Positions 55,930 to 64,000 of a stretch of DNA of 64,000 nucleotides are shown here, one piece after another. How positions within the stretch are numbered: the first letter of the stretch is position 1; each line of letters starts with the position of its first letter. Both the position numbers and the translations under genes were made by a program. The notes beneath the pieces were generated by a model that was not told the DNA's origin, did no database searches, and saw nothing but the letters and a program-made list of their open reading frames with translations. The stretch is from Clarkia xantiana subsp. parviflora (Eukaryota > Streptophyta > Magnoliopsida > Myrtales > Onagraceae), in assembly GCA_036873135.1 (NCBI GenBank), contig JAPTYO010000002.1, forward strand, positions 41,097,452 to 41,161,451, read 5' to 3'.

Positions 55930-57540
55930 CATCTCTTCACTCAAGAGCTTATCCATGTCATGATCCCAACCGAATGTGGCACCTCGTCCAATTCCTGACT
56001 ACGTCGGGAAAGGAGATCCAATACAACACATTCAAAAGCTTGAATCCTCTCTTCCGGGAGGAGCTGCAAATGAAGATCACTACGCAATGCTATTCCACAC
56101 AACTCTCTCAGGAAACACTTCATATTGGTTTTTCAGTCTACCTCAGGCATCAATTGCTTCGTGGGCAAATCTGAAAGACAAGTTTATCCAGCAATACCTA
56201 GGGGAGAGACAATTCTTGAAGGGTGATTCAGTCCTAGATGATGTGAGGCAAGGATTTGATGAATCTCTGGAAAGTTACTAAACAAGATTAAATTAGAATA
56301 TCTCGGACATAGCAACAGAGCTCTCAAAGGGGGAGATCGTGCGTGCCTTCATAAGGAACCTAAGACGTCGAGTGGCGCCCCTGGCTGACTATGTGGAAGT
56401 ATTACCAATTAACTCACTGGAGGAGCTGGCGGAAGGAGTCAAGGTGTATATCGATTTCAACGTTCACGATCAAATAAAAAAAAGGGAATGAAGCCCCTGC
56501 ATCGGATAACAACAAGCCAGTAAAGGGAAAGCCACAACAACCACAACAGCCACCCAGAAGGCAGGCATTGATGCCACAATGAGGATCAAGGGCCAACGAA
56601 CAAACAAGTCCCAAAAGCACCCACAACTTTTTTTTTAACCCCCCTCACAAGGGAGGCCTCGGTAATATTGCAGGAAATGAAGAGGTTCAACTTATGGACT
56701 CCTCCAACGGAAAAAAAAGGAAGGGAAGAATGGGAAACAATATGGAACGATGGTGTGAGTACCATGATGTCAGCGGGCACCAGATGATAATTGTTTCAAC
56801 TTGCAGCGTGGTATAGAAAATTACATCCAAGAAAGCATGCTAAAGAACTTTGTTAAAGATGAAAGAAAGAGAGAAAGAAGTCCCCTGCCAAGACACACGG
56901 CGAAAGGAAAGGGAAAAGAAAAGATGGAGGACTTCCCACCCCTACCAAATAGAAATGGAACTATCAATGTCATCCATGGTGGCATGGCAGCGGGTGGAGT
57001 GATCTCCAACTCAAGAGAGGTATATATAGCCCAAGTAAATGAGATGCCCGTATTTAGAAAATGCCAAAGGCCAGTTGAGGACATGAAGATAACCTTTTCG
57101 GACTGGATCTAAAGTATGTGGTATACTCACACGATGACGCTTTGGTTATCACAATGGAAATTGTCAGATATGATGTAAAGAGAATGTTTGTGGACGGTGG
57201 CAGTTCCACAGACATTCTTCATATTGATGTAGTGAAGGTAATCAGAAGGACAGAACAGGACCCCAGGCTAGTAAAGTTTCCGCTGGTGAGTTTTGCAGGG
57301 GCAACCACATTTCCTCTTGGGATAATAACCCTTCCAGTAACCTTTGACGAATGATGGACGCGGGTCTAGCTAAAGGTAACCTTTATAGTGGTGGAGGAAC
57401 TAGGCCTGTATAACGGGATACTAGGCCGCACAACTATTAACCCGAACCGCATAGTGCCATCCACTGTGCATTAAAAGATGAATTTCCCAACACCGAATGG
57501 CATAGGAAAGTACTAGGAGACCAAGTAGCTTCCAAAAAAT
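55930..57540 (+). pseudogene. gag: Gag and protease of element 4, broken
   Basis: HLFTQEL and GKGDPIQHIQKLESS, WFFSLPQASI, YLGERQFLKGD and RAFIRNLRR follow the element 1 gag. The knuckle WCEYHDVSGHQ is shifted within its last Cys. A basic linker is followed by protease with RMFVDGGSSTDIL (about 57180-57220) and LGRTTINP. Stops and shifts near 56279, 56296, 56490, 57110 and 57353. Protease retention shows the ancestor of this family still carried gag-protease. Confidence 0.85.
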
Positions 57541-58342
57541 GCTACCTAAATGCCATGAGGAGAAGGGCGCAGCAAGGGTTACCTGTAGCGTCCATACAAG
57601 CATCAAAGGAAAAACCTACAGGAGGAGTTTGACAAGCATTGAAGGGACTGTTGGGCATGGTAAAGGGGGCAGAAAGCAACATTCTAAACGTAGCCAAGGA
57701 AATCTTCAGGAAAAGGAAGAGGCGTGAGCCTCAGGAACAAACCATTGCAATAGAAGAGTCGAAGGCAAATAAATAAAGGAAGAGAAGGAGGAGAGTGATA
57801 AGGCAGAATCATGAGTACCTGAATGGCATCCAACAGAAGAGAAATGAGCTGATAATGAGCTATTTTGTGCGGCTAGAAATAGCTGCATATGACTTGAAGA
57901 TCACCAAGAATGAGTTCCTAAGAGCCTTCTTTAGGCATCTGAGAAGGGAAGCCGAGGAGTATTTCAGAGGAGATATTGGTATCGCTACCATAACCTCGGT
58001 GGAAGAATTCAAGCAGAGACTGTCCCAAGCAATGCAAAAGGAAGAAGAGGATTAGACAACATACTACAGGCAAGCTGATGGATGAACAGTCCACATCACA
58101 CTGCTCAAAGGTGAGATGGAAGAGCTGTATAACTAGGTTCTCTATGATCGAATTCCTTCACCATTGGAATCACTGAGGGCCTTCACAGGAACAGAAGTGG
58201 AAGGGTGGTGCGAATATCATAAGACTTGGGGGCATAGCACCAACAAGTGCCTAGCCCTTCGGTTGGAGGTTGAGGAAGAAATCCATGTTGGACGTCTCCA
58301 GGAGGAAATAGTAACCGAGGAACTAGAGTTCGAACCCACCTA
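57541..58342 (+). pseudogene. Second gag-like module of element 4
   Basis: After a decayed linker, LIMSYFVRLEIAAYDL and NEFLRAFFRHLRRE (57850-57950) match SISSYFQRFFNY and EAVRAFIRNMHP of element 1. Then an acidic MQKEEED, a stop at about 58055, and the knuckle WCEYHKTWGHSTNKC near 58205-58250. Same order and spacing as in element 1, so the module is an ancestral feature, not a local duplication. Confidence 0.75.
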
Positions 58343-58524
58343 GAGTGGAGATTATCTCATTTATCTTTATTTCATGTTTAAGCATAAGTACTTGAAGGAG
58401 ATCTCCAGACTCCATTTAGACGTCTCTTATGTAAGTTCTGGCAATATAACTAATTGAACTAGATGCTTTTCAGAGCACATGAGGAAGAAAGAAACACACC
58501 ATCACTCATAAAAGAGAAGGTTTC

Positions 58525-59170
58525 ATCAACAAATGAAAAGGGGAAGATCCATAAGGACAACCCTTCGAAACGAAAAGGGGAAGATCCACAAGGACAACCC
58601 TTCCAAATGAAAAGGGGAAGATCCATAAGGACAACCCTTCCAAACGAAAAAGGGAAGATCCATAAGGACAACCTTTCCAAACGAAAAGGGGAAGATCCAT
58701 AAGGACAACCCTTCCGAACGAAATGGGAAGATCCATAAGGACAACCCTTCTGAATGAAAAGGGTAAGATCCATAAGGACAACCCTTTCAAACGAAAAGGG
58801 GGAAGATCCATAAGGAAAACCCTTCCAAAGGAAAAAAGGGGAAGATCCATAAGGACAACCCTTCCGAATGAAAAGGGGAAGATCCATAAGGATAACCCAT
58901 CTGAATTAAAAGGGGAAGATCCATAAGGATAACCCTTCCAAATGAAAAGGGGAAGATCCATAAGGACCGCCCTTCTGAACGAAAAGGGGAAGATCCATAA
59001 GGACATCCCTTCCGAACGAAAAGGGGAAGATCCATAAGGGCAACTCTTCCAAACAAAAATGGGAAGATCCATAAGGACAACCCTTCCGAATGAAAAGGGG
59101 AAGATCCATAAGGACAACCCTTCCAAACAATAAGGGGAAGACCCTTAAGGGTAACGCTTTCAAATGAAAA
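58525..59170 (+). repeat. 37-bp tandem array, about 17 units
   Basis: Units of GGGGAAGATCCATAAGGACA followed by ACCCTTCCnAACGAAAA. Variation is mostly in the CCGAAC/CCAAAT part. Long minus-strand frames (up to about 200 codons) are by-products. It lies between the second gag module and the antisense gene. Confidence 0.95.
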
Positions 59171-59574
59171 GGGGACATAAGACCCATAGGGCCACCCCGA
59201 CAATATAAAGGAAAGGGAGGTAAGCCTTGCAAGTATAAGCAACCCAACTTCCAATACGAGGATATAAAACCCACAAGGTCACCTAACAAGATGAAGCAAA
59301 AAGGAATGTAAGCCCTAAAACAGATAGGTCATCCTAACAAAGCATCATATTCATAACAAAAGGTGTACCAGACACTTACCAAGTTGTCCACACATACATA
59401 AAATCTCAAATCGAAGAGTATAATGAAAAAGGTAACGGAAATCCGAGTATCTAAACGTAAAGACACAGCTCAACAACAAACAACAGTCTCTCCAAAACAG
59501 GTGGGAGCAAAACATTAATGCAAATTGCGGCAGGAGTAAATAACAAGATCAGCAAGAGGGAACATCGTCTAGAC
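59171..59574. other. Spacer between array and antisense gene of element 4
   Basis: No gene. A-rich plus strand with decayed array-like words (GATATAAAACCCACAAGG) up to about 59330. Confidence 0.4.
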
Positions 59575-61086
59575 CACCCTTCACAAGGCGGGGGGGGGGG
59601 GGGGGGGGGGGGGGGGGTCATCCTCTTCGCCAGAACCATGCGGACGGATGGAAAACTTAATCACGCCAATAGAAGCTGTCACCTTCACCTTCAATGAGTT
59701 GTCATGTGATACCCTCCCGGCAGTGACCTTAGCCCTTCCCTCCCATTTAGCCAGAAGCCTAACTTGCCCAGAGGAAAAATCAGCATATTCTCCAAGGCGT
59801 TCAAAGGGAAAGGAAGGATTGAGCGTGAAGATCTTCTCAATCACGCCCTCTCCAAAAGGAAGTCATGATACCATTACAATGCTTCTCAGCGCGGCTTGAA
59901 AATTCCTTCGATACTAGAAAATAGTGCACGCCAATAACCTTACCCTCTTCAATTCCTAGGGATCCTCTTCAATCCGAAGGGATCTACCCTCTTCATGACT
60001 AGATAGTCTACCCTTCTCATGAACAAGTTGGATAGCATTCTTCATCTTCACCGCGACCATAAGATCATCATCCGCTTTGCGGGCACGAATGATATCAATC
60101 TCCCTTTGGGCGACAGATATGTGGCTTGAAAGAGTAGTGTGGGATACCTTGATCTCCTCAATCTGATCGCCAAAGATCTCTTCATTTTTCCTAAGCTCCG
60201 CCTCAGCACTCTTCAACTTCCTACGAAGCTCCTCCCTCTCCTTGGCCACGTTCACCATATGTGAGGCAAGGTTAACAACGAAGAATATACCCTACAAAAA
60301 ATAAACAAGGTCAGCCACGGAAAAATCATAAAAACAATGCAAGAATCAACACAAATACTCACTGGAGCAAACTAGGACAAGACACCTTTCACAAAATGAT
60401 GGATCTCCGCAAGATGAGGCGGCAGAACGGTACGATCGGCCGGAGGAATAATAGCATTCATTAGAGTAATGGCTATCTAAGGAGTATAAAGAGAGGAGGA
60501 CAAGTCATAAGCTTGCCTATCATCAGAATAGTAAGGCATCCAGGTGTTGCCCCTAATATCACCGGCGATAAGACGGACAAGATCCTCAGGGCAAATCAAA
60601 GGAAACTTGATCATACCTAAAGGAACAAAAGTGAGACATAACAAAGCCACATAAATATATAAATACAAGAGGAGGATACCATCACATACCTGGGCGCCGC
60701 ACAGGAGATCCTTCATTGGAGGATGCAAGCCTCGGGGGGGAAACAGGGGAAGGAGACAAATCCTCGTCAACATCATCTGAAATAGCATATCCCACGATAG
60801 AAGCTTTGCCCCAATCCTCCGGAGCAATAAGAGAGTCTACCTCAACTACATCCTCAACAATAACCTCTCTCTCTCTTTATGGCAAGAGGCAGACTTAGAA
60901 AGAGAGGTAAAGGAGGTTGTCTTCCGGGCCTTAGTAACAGAGAAGTCCACCTCCAAATTAGATCTCTTGGACTTAATCTTGGCAAGGATTTTTGTGGCAG
61001 AGATATTAAAAGACTTCCCTGGAAACAACAAAGAAACATATATGAGTATAAAAAAACGAAATGTGAATAAAAGCAAAGAAGAGTAC
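59575..61086 (-). pseudogene. Antisense gene remnant of element 4
   Basis: On the minus strand: 61040-60700 (KSFNISATKILAKIKSKRS, basic exon), a GT-AG intron with its acceptor near 60620, LICPEDLVRLIAGDIRGNTWMPY (matching LTDEDVIGSEWTPFA), then the coiled coil 60258-59956 (EREELRRKLKSAEAELRKNEE). The C-terminal segment 59844-59650 (EKIFTLNPSFPFERLGEYADF) matches HIFRIDPQFP...DFGPYA of element 1. A 28-base G run (59590-59617) would encode polyproline at the end. Broken by shifts and by loss of the N-terminal domain. Confidence 0.75.
59590..59617 (+). repeat. Run of 28 G
   Basis: Uninterrupted poly-G, within the tail of the antisense gene of element 4. It can form G-quadruplexes and its exact length is likely to be unreliable in sequencing. 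Confidence 0.9.
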
Positions 61087-61683
61087 TGTTGGGACCGGAC
61101 TTCGCGGGGCGCGTCGGGTCCTGTAAATCTTGTTAAGTGTTTACGTCAGGTTGTCGGGGCTTCTTATTTGTCTCGTAAGCGCTCTTCCCGAGTCCTGCAC
61201 ACGGGACAATATCGGCACCAAGAGAGGGGGGTGGGGTGGTGCGCGATGAACCCTCTCCGAACATCATATCAGAAATCTTAGAGAGAGAAAGCTAGTAAGA
61301 AGACAGAGCTCCCAAGCCAAGTTAAATTATGAAATGGTTGACCTAGTTTCCTATATATAGGGAAGCCTAGGGCCAAAACCGGTTTTGATTGGTCCAATCT
61401 CGGTTTAGTAGAAAAACGTGAACCGGGCGTAGACATGAGTAAAATTGGCAACGGGAGGGCTCACGTGTAGTGTAGGTAGACGGGATACACGCATCCCGAA
61501 ACGGCTGTCCGAACCTCCGGAATGCATAGACAATCCGGACGGGATTTATGGTCCAAACACGCGTACGCCACGTGTTCGGACCGTTTTAACCCGCGAAGTT
61601 GGTGTTTGGAATCCGTTCGTAAGTTTTTAAGTGTTAACATAGCCCGAATGTAAAACGAACCCGAATCGGGCGGATATCCATCA
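61087..61683 (-). repeat. 3' LTR of element 5, 597 bp
   Basis: Plus-strand ends TGTTGGGACCGG and GATATCCATCA, with CCTATATATAGG (TATA), AGAGAGAGAAAG and ACGAACCCGAATC shared with the LTRs of element 3 and the solo LTR. The TTTGCCCCCGAGTCAAG following it is the purine tract read in reverse, so internal sequence lies to the right. Confidence 0.88.
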
Positions 61684-62532
61684 TTTGCCCCCGAGTCAAG
61701 TAATGGCTTAACCCTTGCTTGACTCTATTTTTCGATAGGTAAATTTCCTATTTAGGTTCGGGAGTTACCTCGTGGTGGACTTACTGTTCCTTGGCGCGTG
61801 GGCCTTGTCGATGTATTTCTCTCCTTAACTTTGACGAAGGGGATTGTAATTGCTGAAATGGTTAGTGCAGCGAAAATATTTATGTAGAAAATATACATGT
61901 AACAATGTGTATGTATGTACATGAGATAGGTGTAAATACTACTATGTATGTAAACACAACGTACAGGTGTAAACGCAACATGTATGTGCAGACACGATGT
62001 AAGCAGAACACGTGATGATGCGAGACCAATGATGTAATCATGGAAATAGACATGCTATGATATGTGTATGAGCATATATTTAACTAAATCATGGCAAAAT
62101 GTAAACATCGTTTATATATAAATATACGAGTGTCTGTAAGGATGTGTGAGTAAGTATAGGTGTTGACAAAAGAGTTAGAAAAATTTAAGGGAAGGTAAAA
62201 TCTTACCCATACCTTATTTAAGGGGGTGTGTATGTAAGCATATTCATACTTAGTCTCCATATCACACTTGGTTCCCAAACACTTTCTTGAGGAGTAAGTA
62301 ACTTGGGGCTTAAGTCACTTACCCACACCCAAAATCTTGGCCAGCCACCTCACCACCGAAGTGGGACCATCTCCGGCGGCGACAGAACCGGCGACGGGTG
62401 ACGGCGGCGTGGCAGCGGGAACGACGGCTGCGGGTGAAAACGGCGGCTGCACCATTTTTCGAGGCGGTGACGACGAATTTTGCAGCGATCAGACTTCCCG
62501 AGTTGACTAGGAACCATTTCTAGGTATGGCGG
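61684..62532 (+). promoter_or_regulatory. 3' internal part of element 5: antisense-gene upstream region
   Basis: Parallels 40543-41160 of element 3: GCTTGACTCTATTTTTCGATA, the CATG/TATG-rich segment (61850-62190), AAAAGAGTTAGAAAAA, a TATA-like TTATTTAAGGGGG (62213-62225) and CATACTTAGTCTCC. Then a GC-rich stretch (62340-62480) like that of element 1. Cut off by a copia LTR at 62533, so the antisense gene itself is not in the window. Confidence 0.6.
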
Positions 62533-63135
62533 TGTTAGATTACGAGGAGTAACACTACGGATACTTAAACAAGGTACATGCTAGTAATTGGAATTACGCA
62601 GCGGAAGTTTCACAGATACCTTTAAAGTGATCCGTAGACCCAAGATCTTCTCAGGAGGGAGTTCACGATCCTTCGGTTGGGACCCGTAGAGGTTCTTGTT
62701 AGAGAAGCTCTACGTGGTGCAAGCTCCACAGCAAAGCCTCTGATCGATTCTTGGCACAGGGATAGACCTCTGTAGAGTTTGCTCGAAGGCAATTTGGCAC
62801 ACCCTTGGTGAGGGATATGGTTCGGCCGAAACTATCAGGGTGTGGGGTTGATGGTTTTTCTCTCTAAAACAATCTAATGAGGGAATTGTGATTAACCCTA
62901 AAAATCCCCTAACACCTCTTATTTATAGGAGGAGTAAAGTGGATAAAAGTCCACTTTACCCCACCTAAGGTGTCGGCCGGCCTATGTATTTTGGGAGGCC
63001 CAATTTTGGGCCTCCCATGTCAATTGGGATTTGGGTCTAGCCCAATTACCCTAATGTGACATTTACCGAAGTTCATTAGGTAAACTATACATATTATGCG
63101 CTACCAATTACGGCGCCCATTACCATATGCTTACA
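62533..63135 (-). repeat. 3' LTR of a copia element (copia D), 603 bp
   Basis: Plus-strand ends TGTTAGATTACG and ATATGCTTACA. The most complete of four related LTRs in the window (1238, 17886, 18922). CTCTTATTTATAGGAGG contains the minus-strand TATA box. The purine tract (reverse) TCCCACTCGCC follows. Confidence 0.85.
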
Positions 63136-64000
63136 GATCCCACTCGCCGGAATGGGAGGGTGTTTGTTAATGTATTGTCGTCCAAATCTGCATCAGCATT
63201 TCTCTCCTTTGATCTGCTCGTTGCTTCCGAATAGTTAATACGAGGTTTGTTGTGCGACCGGTGGATACGACGGGCATCGTGCTACTCATTTGTTAGGAGT
63301 ATTGTAGCGCCCGCGGAACGTTGATTCCCTTTTCTCCAATCAACCTGTTATAAACAACATTTATATTGTACCTTGTTGTATCCTAGGTCAACTGTTAATT
63401 CTCCTTTTGCCTAGTTTCCACATAGGAACACTTCCCCAAGGCATCAGTACAAGTATTCATAACCTTCAACTAATATCCGGTTGGTCGGAACCTAGTGAAT
63501 ACGAGAGTCGGTGAATTACAGGTGAACTTGACCATCCCCATCGCTCATATCCTTAGTCACACCCAACCAGTTTCCAAAGACGTTGTCACATGGCCTTTTT
63601 GTTCAGCACTATGCTCGTACGCCGGGAAGCGAGCATTGAGCTTGACCTTAGATATGAGTTCTGAGACCGTGAGGATACTTTAGGTGCCTCATCATAAGGC
63701 TCTTGGGATCAATCACACACTCGAGGTGAAGAAGTTTGTGCCCGCCAGATCACGAGGATTCCTTCCTAGCACAACCGAGCTGTGACCCCGTGGTCGAACG
63801 TGGCACTCGTAGTATGAAATCAAAGATTAAAGATATGTCAATCATGATATCAAAGGGATATGTCAATCATGATATCAAAGATTCTCATCTGGCCCATAAT
63901 GTGGTTAAATGACGAACGAAGTTCATCACAGCGATTTGCAAAATGAAGATCACGTCGAGTTACTTCTAAACTAGATAATCGTCTTGCTTAATCAGGTTTA
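63136..64000 (-). mobile_element. 3' non-coding internal part of copia D
   Basis: Homologous to 19217-20060 of copia B and 18430-18921. It contains a short local duplication of GATATGTCAATCATGATATC at about 63832-63880. The coding part would lie beyond the window end. Confidence 0.75.

Larger units (their letters stand above)
55930..61086 (+). mobile_element. Element 4: truncated Tat-like element of the element 1 type
   Basis: Order: gag, knuckle, protease, second gag-like module, 37-bp array, then the antisense gene on the minus strand. No RT or integrase lies between protease and second module. Both LTRs are missing: on the left element 3 intrudes, on the right an LTR of another element begins. 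Confidence 0.75.

Noticed and set aside
58459..59289. Several long minus-strand frames with repeating GCPYGSSPF-type words
   Set aside because: By-products of the 37-bp tandem array. Frames overlap in all phases and have no family match.

Overview
This window looks like a gene-free block of plant (angiosperm, probably eudicot) pericentromeric or other heterochromatic DNA. Almost every stretch I can explain is a transposable element, and many sit inside one another. I see no convincing host gene, tRNA, rRNA or CRISPR. The plant assignment rests on Ty3/gypsy elements with a second, plant Tat-type RNase H domain, Ty1/copia elements with an initiator-Met primer site, and Mutator-type MITEs with 9-bp target duplications. 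The species cannot be told.

Layout. 1-7561: an AT-rich, degenerate tandem-repeat landscape of unknown origin, interrupted by an LTR end, three Mutator-type MITEs (one truncated), copia and Tat LTR fragments and a broken copia pol. 7562-17224: element 1, a young, complete but pol-less Tat-like LTR element (TSD ACGTC) with an intact gag, a second gag-like module, a hairpin minisatellite and an antisense spliced gene. 17225-18921: the tandem repeat resumes, then copia remnants. 18922-25025 and 36277-36673: copia B (minus strand), split by element 2 (25026-36276, TSD ATTTC). Element 2 is a near-complete Tat gypsy element on the minus strand with gag-PR, RT, two RNase H domains and IN, plus a plus-strand antisense gene. 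36674-38590: solo LTR (TSD CCCAT). 39731-55929: element 3, an old minus-strand Tat-like element broken by a solo LTR (45590-46205, TSD GGGTT) and by a copia element with non-canonical TA...TA ends (46987-52728, TSD ACTAT). 55930-61086: element 4, a truncated plus-strand relative of element 1. 61087-62532: 3' end of element 5 (minus). 62533-64000: LTR and 3' internal part of a copia element that runs off the window.

The most interesting system is a shared architecture in elements 1 and 4, with remnants in 3. Gag (with protease retained in 4) is followed by a second half-gag module ending in its own zinc knuckle, with no RT or integrase. A private tandem-repeat array follows, and then an antisense gene pointing back at it. 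The antisense gene is multi-exon, has TATA-box candidates inside the element, and also occurs in autonomous element 2. In element 1 it stays open across five exons whose four internal introns all preserve the frame. In every element where both units are visible, gag(-pol) and the antisense gene converge on the tandem array. The LTRs of this group also carry perfect hairpins whose arms change together between copies. Elements 1 and 2 have LTR pairs differing at only about 1-2 % of positions by eye, so both look recent.
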